Shown here: positions 1 through 11,716 of the stretch, piece after piece
Layout: each line of letters starts with the position of its first letter
How positions within the stretch are numbered: position 1 is the first letter of the stretch
Assembly (NCBI RefSeq): GCF_041296385.1
Contig: NW_027183949.1
Location: 1,648,501 to 1,712,500, forward strand
Source: Aphelocoma coerulescens
Taxonomy: Eukaryota > Chordata > Aves > Passeriformes > Corvidae
Length of the DNA stretch: 64,000 nucleotides
Reading direction: 5' to 3'
Program-made: the position numbers and the translations under genes
The notes under the pieces: model-generated
Told to the model about the DNA's origin: nothing
The model's database searches: none
The model's input: the letters and a program-made list of their open reading frames with translations, nothing else

Positions 1-307
1 AGCCGGTTCTTGCCTGCACACCAAACCGGCGGGTGCACAGCTTCTGGCCCCCCCCTCTCTGCTACCCCCACCCACGGGTGTGTTTTTGTCACACTGGCTG
101 CCCCAGCCCCAGCGCCAGTCCTGGGCAGAGTGGCTGGCGAAGGCTGCCAGCAGGGCTGGAAGATGGCCCCCCGGCCACCCGCACTCAAAAGCAACTGGGC
201 TGAAAACTCGGTCCCATGACTGGCATCAAAAGGGAGAATCCCCGCTGCCACAGCCAGGTTGGGCCGCGAGATGCCGGCACCGGGAGCCTACCCTGGTGAG
301 GACTCAC

Positions 308-1651
308 CTGCAAAGCTGGTGTAGGCTGTGTCTTGCAGGTAGGTGCCGCAGCCAAAGTCAATCAATTTGGCCTGGCCCGTGGCCAGGTCAACCAGGATGT
401 TCTCTGGTTTCAGGTCCCTGTGAAGGACCCCGCAGCTGGTGCAGTGCCGCACGGCCTCCAGGACCTGGCGGAACAGCTCCCGTGCCACCTCCTCGGACAG
501 GAAGCCCCGCGCTCGAATGAAATGGAGCAGGTCCTGAGACTGCTCCGGCCGCTCCATCACCAGCACCACGTTGCTGGGCAGCTCGAGCCACTCGAGGAGC
601 TGCACCACACCAGGGAAGCCGGTGGACACCTTGTCCAGCAGCACGACCTCGAGTGGTGCGCTGGTGCCGTTGGGCTGCGGGAGGAGCACGATGCCGTCAG
701 TGGGGCTGATGCCGTGCCAGGGCTCGGGAAGCCCTCGCCCAGCCCGGGATGCTCTGCGCCCTCCGCTGCCCCCACGCCCGCTCTCCCCCGAGGCGTCCTG
801 GCGCCTTCCACCCTCCCGGGCCTCGGCTCATCCCCGCCCGTCATGCCCCGCCTTCTCCCGCTGCCCACCACCCCCACCCCTACCCCCCCCGCTCACTCAC
901 CAGCTCGCCCCAATGACGGATGCGGGTCCGTGGCACCCATTTGATGGCCACCTGCAAGGCAAGGGGAGCAGCGGGCTGAGCTCGCCGCCCGCCCTGCCGA
1001 GCCCCATCCTCCTTCTCCTGCGCCCTCCTTTGCCCCCCGCCTCCTGCGCCCGCCGCCGGCCCCGCCACTCACCGGGGCGCCGTCCGAGAGCCGCGTGGCC
1101 GCGAAGACGCTGCCGAAGCCGCCGCGCCCCAGCAGCGAACCCTCCAGGTAGCGCTCCCTCAGGCCCTGCAGCGCATTCCCTGCCGGCGAGACGCGGCTGT
1201 CAGCGCTCGGCCCGGGGCCAGAAACGGCCGCCGGGCGCTCCTCAACCGCCCCGGGCCGGGTATCCCCAGATGTTGCCTCTTTCGAAGGGGACACCGGCGG
1301 CTCGGGGGCGGGGGCCGCGCTGCCGAGCGGAAGAGCTCGGACCGGGGAAGACGCCGCGGACGCGGCGGGAGCGGCCGCGCCGTCTGTCTCCTCGGCGGGT
1401 CCCGGGAGGAGCCGGGGCCGGGGCCGGGGCCGGGGCCGGGGCCGGGGCCGGGGCCGGGGCCGGGGCCGGGGCCGGGGCCGGGCCAGCCGGAGCCAGAGGC
1501 TAACAGTGCTGCCCAAGAGGCAGGCACTGATGCCCGCCCAGCGGCGCCACCGCCAGTAGGGCAAGAGCCGGGCGGAGGCGAGACCGCGGCGGGACGCCCG
1601 GGGGCGGGGAGGGCGCAGCCCCGCCCGGGGCCGGGGGCGGGCCGGGCGCAT
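308..1651 (-). CDS. PIM1-like serine/threonine kinase, exons 1-3 only (gene runs off the left edge)
   Basis: Exons on the minus strand are 1073-1651 (193 codons), 901-951 (17 codons) and 308-674 (122 codons plus one base). All have GT donors and AG acceptors. Exon 1 ends just after the glycine loop GRGGFG (residues 175-180). Exon 2 carries VAIK (K197). Exon 3 carries the alpha-C glutamate, the PIM-type hinge [12 protein letters not shown] (catalytic Asp about 297) and DFG. Exons 4-5 must lie left of base 1. The start at 1651 has G at -3; an in-frame ATG five codons upstream (1666) has a weaker context. The N-terminus has a hydrophobic stretch (about 38-54) followed by a Pro-Arg tract encoded by 11 GGGGCC units. 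PIM kinases are constitutively active survival and proliferation kinases. The PIM assignment is firm; orthology to a named member is not. Confidence 0.9.
1414..1484. repeat. GGGGCC hexamer tract, 11 units, inside kinase exon 1
   Basis: Eleven perfect GGGGCC units occupy 1414-1479 and are followed by GGGCC. Read on the minus strand in the kinase frame they encode alternating Pro-Arg. The other open frames across the tract encode Gly-Pro on the minus strand and Gly-Ala on the plus strand. Confidence 0.98.
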
Positions 1652-2400
1652 GGCCCGGCCTGGCATGGGGAGAGGGAGGCCGCGGAAGGGGCGGAGGGGG
1701 TGGAGCACTGAAGGGAGAGCGGGACAGGGGATGCGGGACACTGGGAGAAGGAGAGGAGGAACAGGAGAAGGAACGCAGAGGGTCTGGAGAACCGCTGCTC
1801 TTGTATTGCTCTTCTGCTGCTGCCGCTGCTGCCGCTGCTGCTGCTGCCGCCGCTGCCGCTGAAGCGCTGGGAGCGTTGGTCCGCGTGTCCGTGTGTCTGT
1901 TGCCCGGGTGTCCGTTTTTGCCCCGCGCGCCCCGCGGCCGAGCCCCGCGCGCCCCGGGCCAGCACGGGCCGCTCCGGGGCCGAAGCGGAGTCCCGGAGCA
2001 TCTCTTCCTCCCGCAGCCGCGCCAAACGCACCGTCTTGTTTAGCTTCTTCTTCACCAGATTGTAACTCTTCCTTGCGGCAGTCTTGCAACTTGCCCCTGC
2101 TGCTGCTGGCTCGCCCCGCGCCGCGGTCTCTTGCTCGCGAGCAACCAAAGCGCTGTCCGCGCTTTTCGCCTGGAGCAGAGCAAAGTGCTGAATGAGGAGC
2201 CTGCCAGCGCCAGGCAGAGGCAGCCCCGTGGGAGGGCAGAGCAGGACGTGAGGAGGGAGACGTGCAGCCCCTGCGCGGTGCAGCGCTGCTCCCCGGCCGC
2301 TCGGCGTGGGCAGTGGGAGCGGCGGGGCCGTGCCCGGCGCGGTGCCCTCGTCGGCAGGGCTGTTGCTGTTTTCTTGTCCGGTTTCAGGTGAAAATCGGAG
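1652..2400 (-). promoter_or_regulatory. CpG-rich 5' flank of the kinase gene
   Basis: The sequence upstream of the kinase start is very GC- and CpG-rich and drops to ordinary composition beyond about 2400, as in a CpG-island promoter. It includes a CTG/CCG trinucleotide run (1813-1860). A minus-strand frame across about 2040-2130 encodes a basic, leucine-rich helical-looking segment that I do not recognise. No TATA box is apparent. The transcription start cannot be placed. Confidence 0.6.
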
Positions 2401-5090
2401 ACTGCCGATAGGAGGCTTCAAATAAAAGAATGGAAACACTCTTTTTGCTGAGTTCTGATGCCGGTCCAATAGAGCAGCTAAGCTCTCAGCTGTTTGCCTC
2501 CTCCCTGCCAATCCAGCACTTTCAGCCTGGAACAAAGGCCCTCTCTGCAAAGAAACTGCTGGCTGGTTTCCTTCTCCTGCTGTTCATTGACACAGGTAGA
2601 AAAGCAGACTAGTTTGGATGCTGAGTCTGTCCAAACGGACAGTGAGCTTTGCCATGTGAAGCCAAGACACGGAGTCTTGAGCCCTGCGACAGTGTCATGG
2701 GAATCACCTTTGTTGCTGCTGCTGTCTATTGTCACTGCTGAGGGTGCAGTCCCATGGGAGCACATGCCCTGTCTCTAGAAGCCAGAGCCGAGCAAGGCAC
2801 TGGGCTCTAAAATCTTCCCTTGGCAGGCTTCTGGGGTCTCCAGCATTGCTTTCAAAGCCAAACAGGGAGAAGGCAAGCTGTGTGTAGCTCTTGGTATTGT
2901 AGAGTGTCTCAAACTTGCTAAGTCCTAGGTGTTTGAGGTAAGATCAGTTTGGAAGGACTGTGAGGTAGAACTAGTGCAAGACAGAAAAGGGGAGCATAGA
3001 AGGGAAGCAATTAATAGTATACGGGAACATCTTGGGTTGTTTCTTTCCGTTTGCATGTCCCTTCTGGGAAGCTGTTTTGCTTTTGCAAGAATCTTGTCCA
3101 CAGTGATGTTTGCTCTTTTCAAGACCCTTTCCTGGAGACCGAGCTGGAGCTCCTGTCACAAGATGTGCCATCACATGCAGCTTCTCTTGGCTTGCCACAC
3201 TGTGCGTGCAGCAGGACTCTTGCAGCAAAGCAGGACCAAGGTTTTGAGAGCTTGACAACTTGTCCTTTCTCCTCCTGGTGGACTAGCGAGTTGTGCCGTG
3301 GGTAAGGTTTTCGTCGTTACTGTTGTAGGCTAAGGAAACAGGAGGAGGGGGTAGCAGCAATTGTTAGGCTGGCTGAATGGAGAGAAAGAATCTCCGGAGC
3401 CTGCAGCCAGAAGTGGAGAGCTGGGGGCTAATCCTTCCAAGCTCTCAGTGGACATCTTGCAAGTGAGCTGGACTGTGAAAATGGTCTGACAGAGGCAGTT
3501 GGTTTCTGAGTTCAGCGTAGATACTTGCACATCTGGTGCGTTGGTGCTCAAATCGAGAGTGCAATCGGTTCACAGGAAGCAGCAGAAGAAGCTGGAGCTC
3601 GCCGAGCAGGCGACTGAAAGAATCTGCAAAGGAGAAATGCGGGAAATGACTTGGTGTACCTTGCCTGGAAGAAGGGTAGTTTTTTTGAATAATTCCTAAT
3701 CCGTTCCCTTGGCTTTTGACTTTCCTAACAAGGCCATTTGCATTCCCGATTCAGCACGAGTGAGAGGCCCGGGCTTACGGAAGTGCGCCAAAGATTCCTC
3801 CGCAGTGACGCTCAGGTGGAAAGAGGAGCGGGGCGCCTGAGCAGCTTCCGGGGAAGCATCCCGCGAGGTGCAATTTGCGCCGTGCTGGGAGAGGAGCAGG
3901 GGGAGAAGGATGGGCCTTGCGTAGCAGCAGCAGCAGCAGCAGCAGCAGCAAGTTTGGGCCGCAGGACATTGGGCCTGCGCCGCTGCCCCACAATGGGCGG
4001 GCGTGTTCCCGGGGCTGCGGCCCTGGCACCGCGTCCGCTGAGCTGCCGACGCTGCGGGAGCTCCCCGGGCTGGGCTCGGGGTCCCGCTGGGACTGGGCAG
4101 CAGGCTGTGCTCTCACTGTGGTCAGCAGCAGCGGGACGTACCTCTGGACATCCACGTCTCCTGCTGCTGGGAAGAAGCAATGAAGCGAGTGCAGAAGTTC
4201 TGCTTCCTCTTTCTCCCGGTGGATTTTTTCGTTTCATTCCACACTCCAGAGGCAATTTCTGTGCTGGCCTCTGGCAGCTGATTCTATTTCAAGAGCACCA
4301 GCAACAGGGCTGTGTTTGAGCGCTGTGAATGTGGCCTGTATGGCTTTCATTCTCCTCGACTTTTTGCTTATAGACCTGTGAACATTTCAAGATCTGCTAA
4401 TCAGGATGCCTGCAACAAAGCATCTGAATTCCCCATCAGAAAAGCACTGTGGCTAGCACCGATCAAAAGAGGCAATTGCAGTTTTTCAGATAAAATTCAA
4501 GTGGCAACCAGAAGAGGGGGAAGAGCAGCCATGATCTGTAATTCCCAAGGCAAACGCAAGAAAAGCCTCCTGCTGTCACCTGAGGATGAGTGAAACGGTG
4601 CTGGGAACAGTGCTGGAACCGGATCCTTTCTTTCTCTGAAGGTTGCATCAGGGCAGCACAGCCGGGCTCTGAGGAATCAGGTCTGTTTGTGGCTGATTGT
4701 GTCTCTAGTCCAGAAATTCACCGGGAAAAACCTCTTGGGAAGCCGAGGCACAAGCAGGTGGGAAGGGGCTGGCGCTGCTGCTGCTCTTGGCCAGGAGCCC
4801 CGGCTGTGCCGGTACAGGGCCCACTGCGCGGTGGCTCCTGCTGCTGCCAGAGCTGGGCGGGTCTCAGGGACCGGGAATGGACACGGGGGACAGCAAAGGC
4901 TGTGGGGGGCTGCAGCGATGTTCACACATGGGCCAGCGCCAGCACAGAGCTTCAGCCCCGCAATTATCCCAGAGGGAAATGCTGGGGAAAGGCTCCATTT
5001 CAGCTTTCCTTTACTCATCACTGTGAAGTGACCAAAATAAAAGGAGAACAAGCAGAGCCCGATCTCTTCTCCTTCGGAAGGAGTCCCATG
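2400..5090. other. No gene recognised; contains a nine-unit AGC repeat
   Basis: Short open frames occur on both strands but none matches a family I know, and none has a convincing start and splice context. A perfect AGC run of nine units sits at 3923-3949. The part from about 3770 to 4100 is GC-rich, and the rest has ordinary composition. Confidence 0.6.
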
Positions 5091-5093
5091 CCT

Positions 5094-5392
5094 TGGGCTG
5101 TGAGAGGCCATGAGGGGCTGTGAAGGGCTGTGAGGCGCCATGAGGGCTTGTTAGGGGCTGTGAAGGGTCATGAGGAGTCGTGAGGGGCCGTGAGGGGCCA
5201 TGAGGGGCCATGAGGTGCTGTGAGGGGCCATGAGAGATTGTTAGGGGCTGTGAAGGGTCATGAGGGGCCATGAACTGTGAGGGACTGTGAGCTGCCATGA
5301 GGGGCCCTGGGGAGCTGTGAGGGGCACCGAGGGGTCATGAGGGGCTGTGAGGGGCCTTGAGGGGCCATAAGGGTCTCTTAGAGGCTGTTGGA
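5094..5392. repeat. Minisatellite, 10-11 bp GTGAGGGGCC-type units
   Basis: About 300 bp of imperfect GTGAGGGGCC / ATGAGGGGCT units, many of them alternating to form a roughly 21-bp higher period. Minus-strand frames through it read as repeated Pro, His, Ser and Leu peptides, which I take as a by-product of the repeat. Confidence 0.92.
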
Positions 5393-5397
5393 GGCCA

Positions 5398-5720
5398 GGC
5401 GCCTCATGGAACCAAGGGTCAGTTATGACACTGTGCAAGCAAGGAGATCATGGTTGACAGTACAGAACTTCATGGAACCACAGGCCCATTGTTACACAGC
5501 AGGGCCGCAGAAGCAAGGAGATCATTGTGACACTACACAACCTCATGGAATCAAGGCGTCCATGTTACGCTACTGAACCTCATGGAGCCAAGGGTCCATT
5601 GTGACACTGCGGACCCAAGGAGACTGTTGCTGACAGAACGAAAGTTCATGGAACCAAAAGTCCATTGTGACATCGTGGGGCCTCATGGAAGCGTGGAGAC
5701 CATTATGACACTTTGTTACT
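5398..5720. repeat. About 38-bp minisatellite, first block
   Basis: Degenerate units built on CATTGTGACACT, CAGGGCCTCATGGAACC and AAGG, spaced about 37-40 bp apart. A larger block of the same family lies at 6545-7410. An inverted block sits next to the retroelement. Confidence 0.88.
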
Positions 5721-6544
5721 ATCTGATTTACACCCAGAAGGGCAAAGAAAACAAAATCTCTGAGTATAAAAAGGAAAGAACTTTGAAGGTTCAAAATATT
5801 CCCAGAGATGAGATTAAAACCAAACGAGATTAAATGTTGGTGCCAAAAAAATGGGTATCTGTTTATCTAATGGTAAGAGAGGCAAAGCGAAAGAAGGAGA
5901 AAAGTAGAGAAGAGTTAGAAAAAGCCAAGGTTACTCTAAAAGCATAGGATAAGTCACCACCACACTGTGCTACCTTTGTTGCTGCTGAGACAGGGTGGGG
6001 GAAGTGGAGAAGTTTTTGCCTTTTTTTTTTTCTGCTGTTTGAAGCGTCTTATCTGCCTCTTCCCATCTCTGGAGCAGTTTGGCTGGAAAGCGGCAGCCCG
6101 TCCTCCGAGATGCAGGCTCCATGCTTGCAGCTGAACCTCGGTCCGCCTGGGACGAAGGAGCAGGGGTAGGGGTTGCACAGCTCACTCGGGATTTCAGTCC
6201 AGGGTGAAGGATTGGGGGGTTCTCCCCAGGCGGGCGGCGTCGGCTCCCGGAGGCCTCAGGGTGTCTCGTGGCTGGCGATGGTGGTGGTGTGGGGAAAGGC
6301 AAAGGGCAGGGATTCTACCTTTCGCTTTCGCCTCCACATTTTGCACCAGTTTTGCCTTCCTTTTCATGGGCCTCGAGGCGGGCTATGCACGGCCCGTACG
6401 GCACGTAGTTTCCAGGCGTTCAAAAGTGATTATGATAAGCAGCCATAATGACGAAGCACTTTTGAAGCCTTTCTGGTGCTGAGCAGTGATAATGACAAAG
6501 CATTTTTTGGAGCCTTTCTCCTATGATTAGGCTCTTGCACACTT
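5721..6544. other. No gene recognised, between minisatellite blocks
   Basis: A-rich sequence (about 5740-5940), then a short T run (about 6021-6030) and GC-richer DNA with only short frames. The same stretch recurs at about 28770-29590 and 52043-52865. It separates two blocks of one minisatellite family, so it may be an insertion into a once continuous array; I see no mobile-element ends. Confidence 0.5.
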
Positions 6545-7410
6545 CAGAACCAAAAGGCCATTGTGACACCGCAGGGCCTTGTATAACCAAGGGGTCATTG
6601 TAGCACGGCAGGGCCTCGTGGAATCAAGGGGATCGCAGTGACACTGTGGGGCTCCATGAGGCCACGGGGCCATTCTGACTGTGTGGAAGCAAGGATACCA
6701 TTGTTACGCTACGGGGCATCACGGAACCAAGGAGGCCATTGTGAAGCAGCGGGGGAACCCGCTGAGACTATTATGACACTTCAAGGCCTTGTGACACCGA
6801 AGGGCCATTGTGGACCTGCAGGGCCTCGTGGAACCAATGAGACCATTGTGACATCACAGGGCCTCATGGGAGCCAGGGGCCATTGTGACACAGCCAGGCC
6901 TCATAGAACCAAGGGGCCCTTGGGACACTGCGTGGCACCATGGGGCCAAGGAGACCACTGTGACACTACAGGGCACCACGGAACTAAGAACTACGTAACA
7001 GTAAGAGGCCCAATGGAATCAAGGGGCCATTGTGACACCACAGGGCCTCATAGAACCAAGGAAACCATTGTGACACTGCAAGGTCTCATGGAAGCAAAGG
7101 GCCAGTGTGACACAGCCAGGCCTTGTGGAACCAAGGGGCCACTGTGATCCTGAGGAGCCCAATAGAACCAAGGAGCCATTGTGACACTGCAGGACCTTAT
7201 GGAATCATGGAGACCACTGTGACACTCTGTGACCTCATGGAACCAGTGGGCCATAGTGGTATTTTGCAGCCCCATGGAAGCAAGGAAACCGTTTGGACAC
7301 AGCAAGGCCTCATGGAAGCAAGGGGCCTTTGTGCTGCTGTAGAGCCAAGGAGACCACTGTGATATTGCTGGGCCTCAGGGGAACAAAATTGTGATGCTGC
7401 AGGGCCCCAA
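6545..7410. repeat. About 38-bp minisatellite, main block
   Basis: Roughly 20 degenerate units of the CATTGTGACACTGCAGGG / CCTCATGGAACCAAGG type. A plus-strand frame (6638-7147) stays open through many units and reads as repeated Gly, His, Cys, Asp and Thr peptides. There is no sign that it is a real gene. Confidence 0.92.
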
Positions 7411-7439
7411 GGATCCAAAGAACATGGAACAGGACTGGT

Positions 7440-8350
7440 TGGCTTGGCCTCCTGGGGCCACCTGCCTGGTCCGGCTGACCTTGGCATGTTGAGGGTTGCT
7501 TCTCATCTGCCCCTGAAATGCTGGAGTTCCTTGCTTTCCTTTCTGTGGGAAAGAACTGTCCTTCTCCTCCAGGGACCCATGGCTGAAATTAGGATTCTAC
7601 CTCCAAATTTGATTCTATCCGAGGATTGTTCCCATGTGAAACCTGCCAGGACAGACAGCTCAGGCTGGCCTTGGCCTCTTAGGGGCCACCTCTCATCTGC
7701 CTTCAAAACACGGGGGGGCTGTGCTTTTCTTCCCATGGAAAAAAACATCTTTCAAGTCCAGCCATCCATGGCCAAAACTGGGAATCCACCTCTGAAATTC
7801 CATCTATCCAAGGAATAGCTCCCAGACAAAAGCTGCCAGGAATGTCCAGCTTCCCTTGCATTCCTGAGGGCCAGCTCTCATCTGCCTTTGAAACACTGGG
7901 GCTCCTCACTTTTCTGCCAATGGAAAAGAACTGTCCTTCTTGGCCAGACGTCCATGGACAAAACTGGGATTTGGCCTCCCAAATTCCCTCTATCCAAGGA
8001 TCGCTCCAAGACAAAAGCTGCCAAGACAAACAGGTCTGGCTGGCCTTGGCCTCCTTGAGCCACCACTAATCAGCCTTTGAAACCCTGGGGCTCTGCCCTT
8101 TCCTTCCTGGGGAGAAGAGCTGTCATTCCGGTCCAGGCACCCACAGCTGAAATGGAACTCCACCTCCAAAACTCCCCATATGTCCAAGGGTTGCTTTCAG
8201 ACAGAAGCTGCAAGGACAGACAGGTCTGGCTTGCCTTGGCCTCTGGTGGCTGCCTCTCATCTGCCTTCAGAACACTGGGGTTCTGTGGTTTCCTTCCTGT
8301 AGAAAAGAACCGACCTTCTTGTCCAGGTGCCCGTGGCCTCAAGCACATGA
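7440..8350. repeat. About 190-bp tandem array, five units
   Basis: The landmark CTCATCTGCC (or a close variant) recurs at 7502, 7692, 7877, 8066 and 8256, giving spacings of 190, 185, 189 and 190 bp. Each unit also carries a conserved AAAGAACTGTCCTTC-like segment and a CAGACAAAAGCTGCCA-like segment. Units are diverged from each other, so the array is older than the macrosatellite duplication. Minus-strand frames stay open through parts of it. Confidence 0.93.
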
Positions 8351-11250
8351 TCACTACATAGGGACAAAGGGGCTCTGTGCTCAGTGGAGTGGAGCCTGAG
8401 GACAGTGGAGGAGAGTCCTGGGAGGGCTTGAAGGGTGGTTTCAGAGATGGTGGATCCTTTTGACATAGTAGAGAACAGCCGGCAAAAGAAAGAATTAATG
8501 CAAAGGGCAGGTGGGGAGGTCCAGACTGGACACAAGGAGAAAGGAATTTCTCTCCCAGGGCAGTGCTGTGGTGCCACGTGTCCCCCAGAAGGAGTCTGGA
8601 GCAGCCCAAGGCTTTGCGTGCCAAGGCAGAGCCAGGCAGGCCGCAGAGCCATCAGCAAAGGAAGGGGCCGGTGAGGTGGGGCAGCCGGGGGGATGAGGAC
8701 AGCCTGCAGGGACAGAGACACAGGGCACGGACACTGTAGGACAGCCTGGGCCGGAGAGGGCAGAGGGATGTGCAGAAGCTGCAAGGCCCTGACAGAGGCA
8801 ACTTCTGCAGCACTTTGGCCAGGGCTGCTGTCCCTGCCCCTGGGGCCAGTTGGGAGACAAGTGACCCTTGCAGCCCTGGGGCCTCATTGCCTCTTTTTTG
8901 CTGCTCAGCAGCATGGCAGGGGCCACCCCATGGTCCTGCCCTTGGCATTGCACATGCCCACATCCCAGTGCCCCGGGAAGAGTCCCGAGCAATGAGGGAG
9001 GGACAGGATCTGCCTTTCCGGCGGCTGGGGCACTGCCTGCAGCCAGCCCGGGCACGGCACAGAGGCACAGAGGGGTTCCATCAGTTAGGGCTGGGAAGAT
9101 GCTGACAAGTGACCGGGGGAGAATCATTCCCAGCCCTTGACACAGGAAGCCTCTGGCTGCAGGACAAAGCAGCTGCAGTTCCTGAAATGATCTCCTCAAG
9201 CTGGAACATACCACTGACTGTGGATTCAGGAAGTACATTCTCTGAGTATCCCTGGTGTAGAACATGAGGACATGCTCAGGGCTTAGGCTCAGTCCAGTAA
9301 TATTTCCAAGACAAGCCTTTCTATAAAGATGAAATTTCCTGAGAGTGTTTTCCGTTTCCTACTCTTGCGGAATGGGAGGGGGGGAAGTGATAAAGGAATT
9401 CTTCATTTTTAAGAGTCCCTAAGGCATGGGAAGTGTAACTTGAGTGCTCTGCAGGAGTTTCCTAAAGTGCTTTCAAGGCACTCCTCTGCCCATGGAGAGC
9501 ACCGGCATCACCTTTGCTGGACCCGCCAGGCTTAGTCTGACCTGTCCTTTCTCCCACCTGCAAACAGAACCTGTCCCCAGCCAGTGCCCTGCAAACAGGC
9601 AGGTTTCTGTAGGGCCAAGGAGAGTGCACAGAGATATGGGGTCTGTGAGTGCTGGCAGGAAGAGATCAGGCACAGGGAAACATCTCCAGGAGGAAGATCT
9701 TCAGCAAGCAGAGAGAAGATCAGGCAATGAGAGAAAACAAAAGGCAGAAATGTTGTGGCACGGAGAGCTTAGAGACCTCCACAGGATGCCCTCGAGTGCA
9801 GCCCCTCCCTCTGAACAAGCCCCCTCCCCTCCTCTCTCCCTCAGCCAAGCCTCTGCCCTCAGGGCCGGGGCTCCAAGGCGTGAAGCCCCTCCTGTGCAGG
9901 CAGAGCTGCAGCAGAGCTGTGGGGCAGCTCTGCGGTCCCGGGCCCAGTTCCCTCTGCAGAGCACAGGGCCGGGAGCATCTGCCTGGCACTGGGGGGCTCT
10001 GGGAGGGGGCACAGCTGGCTCAGCTGGCTCAGGGTGACGCTGGCCCCAGTGCCCGGCTGTGGGCAATGCAGCCAGGGAAGGAGCTCCATCTCCCTACATC
10101 CAATGCCATCATTAGGACACTTGGCTTTCTTCTTGAGGATTCCCCCTAAGCTCGGAGCTTCCCTCCAGGACGCAAACAGGTCGTGTAGCATCTTTGTGTT
10201 ACCTGAAAGCCCCACAGTGAGACACAGAAGTTTGATGATGGACAAAGTGCTGTTGGGTTGGTGCAATGAGCCATGTGTGTATTTGGCTACCAATGTGGGG
10301 CTGAGACCTCGAGAAGGGGATGGACATTTGATGGGCTGTGGTGGATCGATCTGCTCTCAGCAGTGTTGGGATGGTTTCTAAGGGAAATATGGGAGGGTGA
10401 TTATCCTCTGTCTGACAAGGGTGAAAGCCCAGAGGATCTTGGAACAGGACAGAGTGACAGAGCACCTCCCCTCACTCTCCACTCACCGCCTTGCCTCACA
10501 GAACTCGCTCTATTCTCCCCGAGGGCAGCAGCAATGCTGAGTGTTTCTGACATCCAAAACCAGTCAGCCGGGGAGATGAAGAGGAGCTGTAAAAACCTCT
10601 AGAACACTTTAACAGCTTTTGCCATTCCTGTTCTTGGGCCCTGGGAGTGCCCTTGTGTTAGCTGGGGTTTCAAAGTGTAACACCAGGACAGGTGGCTGTC
10701 CCCCTCCCACTTCTGCACAGCAAGGCTGAATTATAAAACCCCCCGGAGCAATTGCCCTGAAACTCATGTCGCACGCAGCCAGCACCAAGCAGGGCTGCGG
10801 CTGGAGCTGAAGGAAGATCTGCTAGAAAAACAGAAGGGTGTTGTCGGTGATGGAACACGGACTTCGCCGGCCGCATGCAAAGCCAAATTTCCTCGCACGA
10901 GTCACATCTTTATATACTGTTCCAAACCCACAGTTCAGCAGCTACAAACTTCAGCTTCTAAGGTTATATGTTTTACATCTCCAAGGGCTACAGATTACCA
11001 TCTCCTCGCCCAATCTCCCGTTAACTATCCTACTCTTTGTCTCGCCTCTTGCTCTTTGTCTCGCCTCCTGCCAGACGCGGCCCCGGCCCGCCCCGTCTCT
11101 CGTCTCTCGCAAGGCCCCCCCAGGCCAGCCAAAGCCGTTCTCCGTGGCGACACTCTGAATCCCCATAAGGTGTCAGTGTGTGACAGGAGAAGCATTTGTG
11201 GGACATGGCTTTGATTTGGCTGAGAGCCGTTTCCCTTAAGCTGTCACTGA
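8351..11250. other. No gene recognised upstream of the receptor; possible TATA-like site
   Basis: Only unassignable short frames on both strands. A TATAAAA motif lies at 10732-10738 on the plus strand, about 550 bp before the receptor start, and could belong to an upstream receptor exon. A CTTTTCTCC pyrimidine stretch ending in AACAG lies just before the receptor start, like the 3' splice site often found before bird receptor coding exons. Both are guesses from position. Equivalents are 31593-34488 and 54675-57573. Confidence 0.45.
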
Positions 11251-11290
11251 CTTTTCTCCATGAACAGGTCCCCATGTCCACACACAGCCA

Positions 11291-11683
11291 ATGTCCAACA
11301 GCAGCTCCATCAGCCCCTTTCTCCTGCTGCCATTGGCAGACACGCGGCAGCTGCAGCTCCTGCACTTCAGTCTCTTCCTGGGCATCTCCCTGGCTGCCCT
11401 CCTGGGCAGCGGCCTCATCATCAGCGCCGGAGCCTGCGGCCAGCACCTGCACAGCCCCATGTTCTTCTTCCTGCTGACCCTTGCCCTCACCGACCTGGGC
11501 TCCATCTGCACCACTGTCCCCAAAGCCATGCACAATTCCATTTTGGGACACCACAACCACCTCCTACGCAGGAGGTGCTGCACAGCCCCTTTCTCTTTCT
11601 CTTTCTCCTTCTCTCTTTCTCCTTCTCTTTCTCTTTCTCCTTCTCTTTCTCTTTCTCTTTCTCTTTCTCTTTCTCTTTCTCTT

Positions 11684-11716
<33 letters not shown>

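Noticed and set aside
571..1503. 310-codon plus-strand frame with poly-Gly-Ala
   Set aside because: It runs antisense through three kinase exons and their introns in very GC-rich DNA where stops are rare. There is no start, splice or homology support.
1159..2550. 463-codon minus-strand frame upstream of and overlapping kinase exon 1
   Set aside because: It is not in the kinase frame across exon 1 and is low-complexity. It is best explained by lack of stops in CpG-rich sequence.
5398..7410. CRISPR-like array of regular repeats
   Set aside because: Units are contiguous and degenerate with no unique spacers, and the setting is a vertebrate genome. It is a minisatellite.
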